From an uncultured Eubacterium sp. (GTDB lineage: Bacteria; Bacillota; Clostridia; Oscillospirales; Acutalibacteraceae): a DNA stretch of 64,000 bases. Shown here in pieces: positions 33,120 to 41,087 of this stretch (its first letter is position 1; each line of letters starts with the position of its first letter). The stretch covers positions 124,001-188,000 of the forward strand of contig CAKTGF010000004.1 in the NCBI GenBank assembly GCA_934561395.1, in the 5' to 3' direction. The notes under the pieces were generated by a model. The model did not search any database. It saw nothing but the letters and a program-made list of their open reading frames with translations, and was not told the origin of the DNA. A program made the translations under genes and the position numbers.

Positions 33120-34790
33120 TTAGTTAAAAGTTTCAATAATATCCGTATGTGCTCCTCCGGGAGGAATCATAGGAAGAACGTTTGAATCCGGGCTGATTCT
33201 GCAATCAACAAGAACAGGGCCCTGATATTCAAACACCTGCTTTAAAACATCGGCAATTTCGTCATTGGTATTAATTCTGAATGCCTTAACACCAAAGCCC
33301 TCCGCAACCTTAACAAAATCTGTAGCTCTGTGAGGGTCGGTATCTGAAAAACGGTTTTCATAGAAAAGCTTTTGCCATTGGCGAACCATGCCCAAAACGG
33401 TATTGTTCATAATGAACATTTTAACCGGAACATTGTATGATGCCATAGTAGCAAGCTCTGACAAATTCATGTGGAAGCCGCCGTCGCCTGCAAACATAAC
33501 AACCTGCTTATCGGGGCAACCCACCTGACCGCCGATAGCAGCGCCCATTGAATAGCCCATTGTGCCCAAGCCGCCTGATGTTAACAGGGTTCTTGGGTGC
33601 TTAAATTTATAAAACTGTGCAGCCCACAGTTGGTGCTGACCGACATCGGTAACCACAATAGCATCGTCTGCTGTTGCGGCGTCAATCTTTTCAATAAGCA
33701 CCTGAGGGTTAACATAATCCCCTATTTGCAGCTGCTTAAACGGGCGCCTGAAGGAGTTAACCTCGTTCTTCCACTCTGTGTGGTCAAGCTGTTCAACCGC
33801 ACGGGTAAGCTGAGGAATAAGCTCGTTAAGGTTGCCACGGAGATGATAATTTGAGTTAATATTTTTATCCATCTCGGCAGCGTCAATATCAATATGTAAA
33901 ATCTCCGCATTGGGAGCAAATTTCTTTCTGTTGCCTGCAACACGGTCAGAAAATCTTGCACCGCAGGTAATAAGAACATCGCAATCATGCGCAGCCTTGT
34001 TAGATTCAAAATGGCCGTGCATACCGATTAAACCCACATGGAGCGGATGGCCGTTTGGAAATGCGCCAAGACCCATAAGGCTTGAAACAACAGGTGCGTC
34101 TATCTTTTCTGCAAATGTAATCAAATCTTCGCCTACATTTGAAAGCACAGCGCCGCCGCCTACATAAATCAAAGGCTTTTTAGCACTTTTAAGCAGTTCA
34201 ACGGCCCTTTCAAAGGTATCCCCTGTGGGCTTAACGCTTTCATCGGGAGCCTGTGCAGGCTCGGGAGTGTATTCGCAAAGATTTTTAGGGTCTGTGAAGT
34301 CCTTTGGAATATCTACCAAAACAGGGCCCTTACGACCGCTTTGTGCAATCCTGAACGCTCTTCTGATTGTAGGAGCAAGGGTCTCAAGTGATTTAACCTG
34401 AAAATTGTGCTTGGTTATCGGCATTGTGATACCGCAAATGTCAACCTCCTGGAAGCTGTCACGGCCAAGGCCGGATGTTGCATAGTTGCAGGTAATTGCA
34501 ACCATAGGTATTGAATCCATATATGCGGTGGCAATGCCGGTTACAAGGTTTGTTGAGCCCGGTCCTGAGGTTGCAAAGCAAACGCCAACCTTGCCTGTTG
34601 CCCTTGCGTAACCGTCTGCGGCATGGGAAGCCCCTTGCTCATGAGCAGTGAGGATATGGTTAAAAGTATCGCCATATTTGTATAACTCATCAAATATGTT
34701 AAGGATTGTGCCGCCCGGGTAGCCGAAAACAGTGTCAACTCCCTGCTCCTTCAATACCTCAAGAACTATTTGTGAACCGCTGAGTTTCAT
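33120..34790 (-). CDS. ilvB: Acetolactate synthase large subunit
   Basis: A 556-residue TPP enzyme that makes acetolactate or acetohydroxybutyrate, the first common step to valine, leucine and isoleucine. The catalytic Glu is in ILTAHEQGASH, the glycine-rich FAD-type region follows, and the TPP-binding motif is GDGGFHMN...NN in the C-terminal third. Full length. It is first in the ilvB-ilvN-leuC-leuD operon behind a strong promoter with a leader of only about 60 bases, which leaves no room for a T-box. Confidence 0.94.
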   Translation of the reverse strand: MKLSGSQIVLEVLKEQGVDTVFGYPGGTILNIFDELYKYGDTFNHILTAHEQGASHAADGYARATGKVGVCFATSGPGSTNLVTGIATAYMDSIPMVAITCNYATSGLGRDSFQEVDICGITMPITKHNFQVKSLETLAPTIRRAFRIAQSGRKGPVLVDIPKDFTDPKNLCEYTPEPAQAPDESVKPTGDTFERAVELLKSAKKPLIYVGGGAVLSNVGEDLITFAEKIDAPVVSSLMGLGAFPNGHPLHVGLIGMHGHFESNKAAHDCDVLITCGARFSDRVAGNRKKFAPNAEILHIDIDAAEMDKNINSNYHLRGNLNELIPQLTRAVEQLDHTEWKNEVNSFRRPFKQLQIGDYVNPQVLIEKIDAATADDAIVVTDVGQHQLWAAQFYKFKHPRTLLTSGGLGTMGYSMGAAIGGQVGCPDKQVVMFAGDGGFHMNLSELATMASYNVPVKMFIMNNTVLGMVRQWQKLFYENRFSDTDPHRATDFVKVAEGFGVKAFRINTNDEIADVLKQVFEYQGPVLVDCRISPDSNVLPMIPPGGAHTDIIETFN

Positions 34791-34852
34791 TACTTTATCT
34801 CTCCCTTTTTCATGGTGTTTAAAAACAGTATTAATGAAAAATATTAAATAGT

Positions 34853-34881
34853 ATTTTAGTGTATTTACAGCCCAATGTCAA
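34853..34881 (-). promoter_or_regulatory. Promoter of the ilv-leu operon
   Basis: On the minus strand TTGACA (34876-34881), 17-base spacer, TAAAAT (34853-34858). Confidence 0.78.
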
Positions 34882-34895
34882 GATATTATTTATAC

Positions 34896-34924
34896 TTGTA
34901 AATTTTATTTGGTTGATATATAAT
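34896..34924 (+). promoter_or_regulatory. Promoter of ychF
   Basis: TTGTAA (34896-34901), 17-base spacer, TATAAT (34919-34924), 34 bases before the ychF start. Divergent from the ilv promoter, 15 bases apart. Confidence 0.75.
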
Positions 34925-34957
34925 AGTCGAATAATAATGATTTAAGGAGAGAAACCC

Positions 34958-36055
34958 ATGAAATTAGGTATGGTTGGTCTTCCTAATGTAGGAAAAAGCA
35001 CACTTTTTAATGCTATAACAAACGCAGGAGCGCAAAGTGCAAACTACCCCTTCTGCACAATAGAGCCGAATATCGGCATGGTAAGCGTGCCTGACGAAAG
35101 GCTTGACAAGCTTGCCGAAATGTATGAGCCTGACAAATTTACACCTGCAACAATTGAATTTGTAGATATTGCAGGCCTTGTTAAGGGTGCAAGCCAGGGC
35201 GAGGGCCTGGGCAACAAGTTTTTATCACACATTCGTGAGGTTGATGCTATCATCCATGTTGTAAGATGCTTTGATAACGACGATATTACGCATGTTGACG
35301 GCAGCATTGACCCTGCAAGAGACATTGAAACCATTAATTTGGAGCTGATTTTATCAGACCTTGACTTGTTAACAAGAAGAATTGACAACCGCAAAAAAGC
35401 AATGAAGGGCGACAAAACCATTGCCGGCGAGGTTGCATTTTTAGAAAGGCTTGCAGCCGAGATGGAAACAGGAAAAACCGCCCGTTCGGTTGAAATCAGC
35501 GAGGATGAGGCAGAGTATCTTAAAGAGGTTGCACTGCTTACAATAAAGCCTGTTATTTATGCCTGCAATATGGGCGAAAACGATTTTGTTGATAACGCAA
35601 TCGAAAATAACAAATACTACAACACCGTTAAGGAGATTGCTGCAAGCGAGGGGGCGGAAACCTTCCCCATTTGTGCTGAAATGGAGGCAGAAATTGCTGA
35701 GCTTGACCCGGACGAAAAAGAGGTATTTCTTGAGGATATGGGCCTTGAAACCTCCGGTCTTGACCGCCTTATCAAAAAGAGCTATTCCCTGCTTGGACTT
35801 ATCAGCTTTTTAACTGCCGGCAAACAAGAGGTTAGAGCCTGGACAATTAAAAAAGGTACCAAGGCACCCCAAGCGGCAGGCAAAATTCACACCGACTTTG
35901 AGCGTGGCTTTATCAGGGCTGAGATTGTTGCTTATGACGACCTTATGGCTTGCGGCTCAATGGTTGCCGCTAAAGAAAAGGGCCTTGTTCGCAGTGAGGG
36001 CAAGGATTATGTTATGAAAGACGGCGACATCACTTTATTCAGATTTAATGTGTAA
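34958..36055 (+). CDS. ychF: Ribosome-binding ATPase YchF (Obg family)
   Basis: A 365-residue P-loop protein of the Obg family that prefers ATP over GTP and binds ribosomes, linked to stress and redox responses. Walker A is GLPNVGKST (7-15), followed by DIAGLVKGA(S)QGEGLGNKF. The usual NKxD box is NMGE-like here (YACNMGEND), as in YchF. The C-terminal TGS domain ends with DGDITLFRFNV. AAGGAG precedes the start. It is a stand-alone gene with its own promoter. Confidence 0.94.
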   Translation: MKLGMVGLPNVGKSTLFNAITNAGAQSANYPFCTIEPNIGMVSVPDERLDKLAEMYEPDKFTPATIEFVDIAGLVKGASQGEGLGNKFLSHIREVDAIIHVVRCFDNDDITHVDGSIDPARDIETINLELILSDLDLLTRRIDNRKKAMKGDKTIAGEVAFLERLAAEMETGKTARSVEISEDEAEYLKEVALLTIKPVIYACNMGENDFVDNAIENNKYYNTVKEIAASEGAETFPICAEMEAEIAELDPDEKEVFLEDMGLETSGLDRLIKKSYSLLGLISFLTAGKQEVRAWTIKKGTKAPQAAGKIHTDFERGFIRAEIVAYDDLMACGSMVAAKEKGLVRSEGKDYVMKDGDITLFRFNV

Positions 36056-36113
36056 AAAGTACCAAAAAAATACAGAATTTTATGTTTTTTTGTACAAAAT
36101 TATCAAATAAGCA

Positions 36114-36142
36114 TTGACTATTTTTCTGATTTAAGTTATTCT
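36114..36142 (+). promoter_or_regulatory. Probable promoter of the sigma factor gene
   Basis: TTGACT (36114-36119), 17-base spacer, TATTCT (36137-36142), 33 bases before the start at 36176. Confidence 0.55.
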
Positions 36143-36175
36143 ATTATAAATAGACGAGCATATTTGGAGGTAAAC

Positions 36176-36745
36176 ATGCCTGACATTAGTTCCGAAACAG
36201 ATGTACAATTGCTTAAAAGAATTAAAAGCGGGCAAAACGAGGTTATCGACAAATTGATTGAAAAATATCGCCCCGCCGTTGAATCAATCGCAATGAAATA
36301 CATTAATTCTCCTTTAGAGAAGGACGATTTGGTTCAGGAGGGCATGATTGGCCTGCTGGCAGCAATCAAGTCGTATAACGCCGATAAGGGTGCTAAGTTT
36401 GTTACCTATGCTTCAAGGTGCATAGAAAATTCAATTCAAACAGCTTTAAGAAAATTTTCAAGACTGAAAGACATTCCCCAATCAAGTCTTGTTACCCTTG
36501 ATGAAAGCTATTTGGATTCTATGGTTGGCTTAAGCGCAGAGGACGAATACCTTGCAAAGGAAAGCGTTTCAAGCCTTACAGACACTTTATACGAAGGCCT
36601 ATCTAGCTTTGAAAACCAGGTACTAAGGCTGCATATTGTGGGCTGCTCATACAGCGACATTGCCGAACGGCTGGGCAAAAACCCAAAAGCTATTGACAAT
36701 GCGATTCAGCGTATTCGCAAGAAACTCAATGGAGTTGCTTTTTGA
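36176..36745 (+). CDS. Sigma-70 family sigma factor, SigH-like
   Basis: A 189-residue sigma factor with region 2 (DDLVQEGMIGLLAAIKSYN and FVTYASRCIENSIQTALRK) and region 4 (LRLHIVGCSYSDIAERLGK), and with no region 3 in between. This pattern matches SigH/Sigma-30-like factors of Firmicutes, which act in stationary phase and early sporulation. The start at 36176 has TTTGGAGG 6 bases upstream. It lies alone, and a sporulation role is not shown by any neighbour. Confidence 0.82.
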   Translation: MPDISSETDVQLLKRIKSGQNEVIDKLIEKYRPAVESIAMKYINSPLEKDDLVQEGMIGLLAAIKSYNADKGAKFVTYASRCIENSIQTALRKFSRLKDIPQSSLVTLDESYLDSMVGLSAEDEYLAKESVSSLTDTLYEGLSSFENQVLRLHIVGCSYSDIAERLGKNPKAIDNAIQRIRKKLNGVAF

Positions 36746-36857
36746 ATAGAACCCTGGCACCAAGGTAAAAAATAATTTATGCTTTCATCTGCAATGGGAA
36801 CCTGATTATTTTTCCTTAGAAATTCCCCAGGCAAAATCTTTAGAGAGGTAGAACAAA

Positions 36858-37124
36858 ATGTACGAAGACAAGATTTTAATTTGCAAAGATTGCAACAACG
36901 AATTTGTTTTCACTGCAGGTGAGCAAGAGTTTTATGCCGAAAAAGGCTTTGAAAACGAGCCCCAACGCTGCAAGGCTTGCAGAAACGCAAGAAAAGCAGC
37001 TGCCAGAGAATTGCACGACGCTACTTGCGCACAATGCGGCAAAGCTTGCAAGGTTCCGTTTATTCCAAAAGACGGTCGCCCTGTATATTGCAGTGAATGT
37101 TTCGCAAAGCTCAATGAAGAGTAA
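36858..37124 (+). CDS. Zinc-ribbon domain protein (88 aa)
   Basis: An 88-residue protein with two zinc-ribbon-like Cys sets: CKDCNNEF with CKACRNAR, and CAQCGKAC with YCSECFAK. Between them is a basic helix NARKAAARELHD. Such small CxxC zinc-ribbon proteins are common in clostridia and their function is unknown; nucleic acid or protein binding is likely. AGAGAGG precedes the start. A terminator follows at 37137-37160. Confidence 0.82.
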   Translation: MYEDKILICKDCNNEFVFTAGEQEFYAEKGFENEPQRCKACRNARKAAARELHDATCAQCGKACKVPFIPKDGRPVYCSECFAKLNEE

Positions 37125-37136
37125 TTAAGCAAATTA

Positions 37137-37160
37137 AACGCCGCCCTTTCGAGCGGCGTT
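37137..37160 (+). terminator. Terminator after the zinc-ribbon gene
   Basis: Stem AACGCCGC / GCGGCGTT (37137-37144 and 37153-37160), followed by a T-rich tail. Confidence 0.78.
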
Positions 37161-37192
37161 CTTTCTTTATAATACAACCACAAACATAAAAA

Positions 37193-37214
37193 CGGCAGGC
37201 ATAATTGCTTGCCG
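37193..37214 (-). terminator. Terminator after mntP
   Basis: Stem CGGCAGGC / GCTTGCCG (37193-37200 and 37207-37214, one mismatch), followed on the minus strand by TTTTT, 31 bases past the mntP stop. Confidence 0.72.
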
Positions 37215-37245
37215 CTTTTCGTTTAAATAAGCGTTACTTGAATTT

Positions 37246-37833
37246 TTAACCGAAAATCCCCGTCAAGAATATTTCAAGGCCGATAGCTATAAGAATAACT
37301 CCGCCTAAAATATCCGCCTTATTTGACAACTCAGTGCCGAACTTTTTGCCGATAACAAGCCCTGCCATACATATTATAAAAGTTACTGCGGCAATAATAA
37401 GCGATGCTGTCAGTGCCATAACCCAGCCGTATTCGGAAATGGTAAAGCCAACGCTCAGTGCGTCAATAGATGTTGCAACGCCTTGAACCAGCAGTGCACC
37501 AAAGCCAAGCCCGAGCTTTTCAACAACCTCTCCCCTGTTGCGTATGCCCTCAATGAGCATTTTGCCGCCGATGTAAAGCAGCAACACAAGGGCTATCCAG
37601 GGTATGAAACTTTCAAACTTAGTAAAATAGCGTATTATGGTGTGAACGCATATCCAACCGGTCATTGGCATAATTGCCTGAAAAGCCGCAAAAACACCTG
37701 CAACGCCGCACATTTTACCCTTGCCCATTTTCGGCTCGTTAAGTCCGTTTGCCATAGAAACCGAAAAAGCGTCCATAGCCAGCCCTACTCCAAGCAGCAC
37801 GCTGTTAAAGAAAAACATAAATCCCCATTCCAT
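37246..37833 (-). CDS. mntP: Manganese efflux pump MntP
   Basis: A 195-residue membrane protein with six hydrophobic segments, which exports Mn2+. The two internal repeats show the family's Asp motifs LAMDAFSVSMANG and ATSIDALSVGFTIS, whose Asp residues are needed for transport. The start at 37833 follows GGGGGAAG. The upstream yybP-ykoY manganese riboswitch supports the assignment: expression should rise when Mn2+ is in excess. Confidence 0.94.
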   Translation of the reverse strand: MEWGFMFFFNSVLLGVGLAMDAFSVSMANGLNEPKMGKGKMCGVAGVFAAFQAIMPMTGWICVHTIIRYFTKFESFIPWIALVLLLYIGGKMLIEGIRNRGEVVEKLGLGFGALLVQGVATSIDALSVGFTISEYGWVMALTASLIIAAVTFIICMAGLVIGKKFGTELSNKADILGGVILIAIGLEIFLTGIFG

Positions 37834-37860
37834 TTTTACTTCCCCCATACTAACAAAAAA

Positions 37861-37894
37861 GACCCGTGTACAGCCGTAAAGCTGCACTCGAGTC
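37861..37894 (-). terminator. Riboswitch expression platform terminator
   Basis: On the minus strand a 14-position stem (arms 37881-37894 and 37861-37874, one internal mismatch) is followed by six T (37855-37860). It lies between the riboswitch aptamer and mntP, as expected for a transcriptional ON-switch. Confidence 0.78.
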
Positions 37895-37941
37895 GAAAAA
37901 GCGGAAAATAAACAAGGCTACAAGTACAGCGCACGGTCATA

Positions 37942-38029
37942 CATGAGTCTCGCAATTTAAAACAAGCCAGGTTAAAAACCAGTATGTTGACTTGCTACGC
38001 AGTTCACCTGCGCTCGCTACTCCCTCATA
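37942..38029 (-). promoter_or_regulatory. yybP-ykoY manganese riboswitch aptamer
   Basis: On the minus strand the aptamer shows GAGGGAGTAGC at its 5' side, the conserved CAACATACTGG loop, then CCTGGC and GCGAGACTC. The closing stem pairs TATGAG (38024-38029) with CTCATG (37942-37947). These match the Mn2+-sensing yybP-ykoY class, and the gene controlled is mntP, its classic target. The remaining leader (37834-38139) holds the terminator and, upstream, A/T-rich DNA where the promoter must be; I see no gene there. Confidence 0.88.
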
Positions 38030-38139
38030 GGAAATATATTTTAATCATAATACTACACCAAACAAAATTTGTCAATGATTGTTTTGTGCAGTAGTTTTCG
38101 ATTAAGCAAAGATAAGGACTATTAAAACTGAATTGCCCA

Positions 38140-38652
38140 TCAACACAGTTTGTTCGGGTCAATTATAACTACATTCTTCTCATTTTTCAAAGCGTATTCA
38201 ACAGTACCTCCTGTACCTCCTTTCTTGCCGTTCCACACAGCTATCACAACATCGCTGTTATCAACCATGTACTCGTTTCTCTTTCTCATGCAACCAGAAC
38301 TGTAATGGGTTTGCAATGTTTTTGCATCATCTGAGCGAATAATGATATCAAAGTATCTATCCCTCCAACTTTCACTCCAATCATTCGCTTGTGTTTCGCA
38401 GGGAATTACACATTCAAGCGTGATATTAGGATATTTCTTTTTAAGTTCCAGAACAGCCTCCGCAGCATATATGTCAACACCCGTTGCCATACCTGAAACA
38501 AAGTGTGTTACTCCGTTATCGGTAATTTGCCTTTCAATGTTTTCCATTAGCTGTTCCTTTAGCTTCTTGCACGCCGGTTCATTCTCATTATAACCAAACG
38601 GCAGAGATTTAGGTCTGTGACCTGTAAAACAACATTTCTTTTCAATAATCAT
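38140..38652 (-). CDS. SLOG-family protein (DUF1273/YpsA-like)
   Basis: A 170-residue protein of the SLOG nucleotide-binding superfamily. It opens KKCCFTGHRPKSLPFG, has VSGMATGVDIYAAEAVLELK in the middle and GTGGTVEYALKNEK near the end, the three segments that form the ligand pocket. SLOG proteins are thought to bind nucleotides or nucleotide-derived signals, and some act in phage defence. Its promoter has the same -10-linked motif as that of the XRE gene just upstream at 38797, so the two are probably one regulon. Confidence 0.8.
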   Translation of the reverse strand: MIIEKKCCFTGHRPKSLPFGYNENEPACKKLKEQLMENIERQITDNGVTHFVSGMATGVDIYAAEAVLELKKKYPNITLECVIPCETQANDWSESWRDRYFDIIIRSDDAKTLQTHYSSGCMRKRNEYMVDNSDVVIAVWNGKKGGTGGTVEYALKNEKNVVIIDPNKLC

Positions 38653-38695
38653 AATACAATTCTCCTTATGTGTATTTACAAGTGTTTATCACTTG

Positions 38696-38710
38696 CTAAT
38701 GCACAGTATA
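38696..38710 (-). promoter_or_regulatory. -10 box with CTAATGC operator-like motif, SLOG gene
   Basis: Plus strand CTAATGCACAGTATA; on the minus strand this is -10 TATACT followed by GTGCATTAG. The same layout occurs at 39162-39176 before the XRE gene with 13 of 15 bases the same. Confidence 0.5.
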
Positions 38711-38758
38711 GACTATTAAAACAGAAAAATTTGTCGAAAAAAGGCAGTAAAAATAAAA

Positions 38759-38781
38759 AACTGCACAAAAATTGTGCAGTT
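38759..38781 (-). terminator. Terminator after the XRE gene
   Basis: Perfect 10-bp stem AACTGCACAA / TTGTGCAGTT (38759-38768 and 38772-38781), followed on the minus strand by TTTTT. Confidence 0.8.
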
Positions 38782-38796
38782 GATAAAAATATACCG

Positions 38797-39129
38797 TTAT
38801 TTGTTGTTTTCTGCCTGCTTTATCATAAGGTCAAGCATTTCCAAAATTTTGTTTTGCTCCTCTGTCGGTAAAGCGGAAATACGGCGGCTGATTTCGTTTT
38901 CCTTATATTCAACCGAGCCGTTTATAACATCACAAAAGATTGCGTCTGCCGAAACCTCCAAGCCGTTGATTATGGTTATCAGCTTTTCATACCTTGGGAA
39001 AGAGCCGCCACGCTCAACCGTAGAAATATAGTTGACGGAAAGACCTGTCTTTTCTGAAAACTGTTCTTGAGTAAGCCCTAACCTTTCACGACATTCCTTT
39101 ATTCGTTTTCCGATGCGTTTATCTATCAT
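38797..39129 (-). CDS. XRE-family transcriptional regulator (110 aa)
   Basis: A 110-residue regulator with an N-terminal helix-turn-helix (LGLTQEQFSEKTGLSVNYIS at about 16-35) and a C-terminal helical part (from about 75) rich in Glu and Ile that could dimerise or sense a signal. I use the ATG at 39129; a GTG at 39138 is possible but lies too close to the GGGAG. CTAATRC-type motifs (39162-39168, 39182-39188, and inverted at 39222-39228) surround its promoter and recur before the SLOG gene downstream, suggesting self-regulation and a shared regulon. Confidence 0.85.
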   Translation of the reverse strand: MIDKRIGKRIKECRERLGLTQEQFSEKTGLSVNYISTVERGGSFPRYEKLITIINGLEVSADAIFCDVINGSVEYKENEISRRISALPTEEQNKILEMLDLMIKQAENNK

Positions 39130-39161
39130 CCGATTCACCCGCTCCCTTTGAATCTAACTCT

Positions 39162-39176
39162 CTAATACATAGTATA
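39162..39176 (-). promoter_or_regulatory. -10 box with CTAATAC motif, XRE gene
   Basis: Plus strand CTAATACATAGTATA, which on the minus strand is -10 TATACT followed by ATGTATTAG. Extra CTAATGC copies lie at 39182-39188 and, inverted, at 39222-39228. Confidence 0.5.
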
Positions 39177-39304
39177 AGCGGCTAATGCAGTTTTTAGAAC
39201 AAGCGCAGAACCACACATTATGCATTAGCGTGTTAGTCGGAGCGTTATTTTTCGTAAAATAAAAAGCAAACCTCACAAAATGAGATTTGCCGGCATTTGG
39301 CGTT

Positions 39305-39478
39305 GCCCTGTCAGTTCGCTGTGCGAACTATCCTATTATGTGTCCCTTTTTGCTGCGCAAAAAGATGGACGGTAGAGTTCTCGTCTCTCCCGTTAGACAC
39401 ATTCTTACAAAAAGAAAAAGTATCAAGGAAAAACCTTGATACCTTTTTGGCGCAGAAGGAGAGACTCGACAGGGCTCC
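39305..39478 (-). repeat. 174-bp tandem repeat unit I, with a tRNA-Ser 3' fragment
   Basis: This unit and the next (39479-39643) start with the same GCCCTGTCAGTTCGCTGTGC and stay nearly identical, with a few substitutions. It ends with 22 bases (39448-39469) identical to the 3' end of the tRNA-Ser gene (39622-39643), then nine unrelated bases. It also holds a TATCAAGG/CCTTGATA terminator stem and the palindrome TTTTTGCTGCGCAAAAA. No gene is seen in 39130-39621. Confidence 0.85.
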
Positions 39479-39643
39479 GCCCTGTCAGTTCGCTGTGCTA
39501 ACTATCCTATTGTATGTCCCTTTTTGCTGCGCAAAAAGATGGACGGTAGAGTTCTCGTCTCTCCAATTAGGTACATTCTTACAAAAAGAAAAAGTATCAA
39601 GGAAAAAACCTTGATACCTTTTGGCGCAGAAGGAGAGACTCGA
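39479..39643 (-). repeat. Tandem repeat unit II, running into tRNA-Ser
   Basis: Second copy of the 174-bp unit, offset by exactly 174 bases. Its last 22 bases are the genuine 3' end of tRNA-Ser (GCT). Before them lies the tRNA's terminator (TATCAAGG and CCTTGATA arms at about 39596-39617). Confidence 0.85.
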
Positions 39644-39712
39644 ACTCTCGCGCCGGTTTCCCGACCTACGCCCTTAGCAGGGGCGCCTCGTCACCAACTT
39701 GAGTACTTCTGC
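39622..39712 (-). tRNA. tRNA-Ser (GCT)
   Basis: Minus strand, 91 bases with the long variable arm of class II tRNAs. Acceptor GCAGAAG pairs with CTTCTGC, discriminator G, CCA encoded, and anticodon loop CTGCTAA with GCT. Confidence 0.95.
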
Positions 39713-39822
39713 GTGTGACTTAACTAACCTGTCAAGTTTTTACACTTTCGTGCAAGCAATACTTTATCATATAGTGCATAAAATGTCAAGGAAAAATAAA
39801 TAAAAATAAATCAAATTTTTTC

Positions 39823-39851
39823 TTGACATCTCTATTAACTTATGGTAATAT
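39823..39851 (+). promoter_or_regulatory. Promoter of tRNA-Ser (TGA)
   Basis: TTGACA (39823-39828), 17-base spacer, TAATAT (39846-39851), 18 bases before the tRNA. Confidence 0.8.
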
Positions 39852-39869
39852 ATCAAAGCATTAAGTAAT

Positions 39870-39958
39870 GCAGAGGTATCGAAGTGGTCATAACGAGGCG
39901 GTCTTGAAAACCGTTTGGGTTCACGCCCACGTGGGTTCGAATCCCACCCTCTGCGCCA
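39870..39958 (+). tRNA. tRNA-Ser (TGA)
   Basis: Plus strand class II tRNA. Acceptor GCAGAGG pairs with CCTCTGC, discriminator G, CCA encoded, anticodon loop CTTGAAA with TGA. It is divergent from tRNA-Ser (GCT). Confidence 0.95.
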
Positions 39959-39960
39959 AC

Positions 39961-39984
39961 AAGGCACTCTTTAATGGGTGCCTT
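39961..39984 (+). terminator. Terminator of tRNA-Ser (TGA)
   Basis: Stem AAGGCAC / GTGCCTT (39961-39967 and 39978-39984), followed by TATTTTTTT. Confidence 0.85.
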
Positions 39985-40019
39985 TATTTTTTTGCAAAAT
40001 TTCACTATTCTCCACCCTC

Positions 40020-40048
40020 TTGTTATAAAATTGATTATATGTTATAAT
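40020..40048 (+). promoter_or_regulatory. Promoter of the GDPD gene
   Basis: TTGTTA (40020-40025), 17-base spacer, TATAAT (40043-40048), 21 bases before the ATG at 40070. Confidence 0.7.
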
Positions 40049-40069
40049 CACGGCAAGGGGGTATTTTCT

Positions 40070-41083
40070 ATGGAAACAAAGAAAAAGAAAAAATTTGGAA
40101 TCGGCAAAAAAATACTTTGCGTGTTTTTGGCCGTTATACTTGCTTTTGTTGTGGGCGACACAATATCGGTTAATTGGCATTCAAACCCAAAGAACATTAA
40201 AACATACGAAACCGATAACAAATACATTAACACAACCGGCAAGCCTTATGTAAGCGCACACAGAAGCGGCGGCGGAATTGAGCCGGAGGAATCAATGGTT
40301 GCTTTTAGGAACTGCATTGAAAACGAAAACTTTAATGTTGATGTTTTTGAATTCGATTTGCACATTACTAAGGATAATGTATTGGTTTTGCTCCATGACG
40401 ACACGCTTGAAAGAACAACCGACTGCGAGGAGGTTTTAGGCGACGCAGAGGCAAGGCCGGAAAATTATACATACGAAGAATTAAGGCAGCTGAACATTGG
40501 CGCCAAGTTTGAAAACACCGACGGCGAAATGCCCTATTCTCAGCTTAAGGGCGACAATGTGCCCGACGATTTAAAAATTGTAAGGGTTGAGGATATTTTA
40601 GATTACCTTATGGCTAACGGCGATTTTGATTATATTATCGAAATTAAAAACGGAGGCGACCTGGGTAAAAAGGGTGTTGACATTCTCTATCCTATTTTAG
40701 AAGAACGCAACCTTTTAAACGATGTAATTTTCGGAACATTTAAAGAAGAAGTATCCTTCTATGTTGACGATAACTACCCTGCCCTTAAGCGCAGTGCCAC
40801 AATAAAAGAGGTATTGTCCTTCTACTCGGCAGCACTTAAAAATGATAAGAATTTTGAGGCTAAATACATTGCCCTTCAAATTCCATACAATATGCCTTGG
40901 AGAATTGCTGCAAACCTGGCAACAGCAAAGGTTATCAACTACGCTCACAGCCACAATATTGCCGTTCAGTATTGGACAATTAATGATGAAAAACAGCTGG
41001 AATATTTATCATCGGTAGGTGCTGACTGCATAATGACCGATTATCCCGACAAGCTTTACAACGTTATCCACGCAGACGAATAA
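40070..41083 (+). CDS. Membrane-anchored glycerophosphodiester phosphodiesterase
   Basis: A 337-residue GDPD-family enzyme that hydrolyses glycerophosphodiesters to glycerol-3-phosphate and an alcohol. A Lys-rich start and one hydrophobic segment (about 15-35) anchor it, with the catalytic TIM barrel outside. Motifs: SAHRSGGGIEPEES at about 58-71 with the His and Glu, DVFEFDLHITKDNVLVLLHDD with the second catalytic His, then IIEIKNGG and IMTDYPDKL near the end. The start at 40070 follows AAGGGGG. It may recycle phospholipid head groups or teichoic-acid parts. Confidence 0.88.
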   Translation: METKKKKKFGIGKKILCVFLAVILAFVVGDTISVNWHSNPKNIKTYETDNKYINTTGKPYVSAHRSGGGIEPEESMVAFRNCIENENFNVDVFEFDLHITKDNVLVLLHDDTLERTTDCEEVLGDAEARPENYTYEELRQLNIGAKFENTDGEMPYSQLKGDNVPDDLKIVRVEDILDYLMANGDFDYIIEIKNGGDLGKKGVDILYPILEERNLLNDVIFGTFKEEVSFYVDDNYPALKRSATIKEVLSFYSAALKNDKNFEAKYIALQIPYNMPWRIAANLATAKVINYAHSHNIAVQYWTINDEKQLEYLSSVGADCIMTDYPDKLYNVIHADE

Positions 41084-41087
41084 GATT

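Noticed and set aside
34791..34881. T-box or peptide attenuator before ilvB
   Set aside because: The promoter leaves a leader of only about 60 bases, with no specifier loop, T-box sequence or terminator stem.
39305..39643. CRISPR array
   Set aside because: Only two units of 174 bp, no short repeat/spacer alternation and no cas gene in the window.
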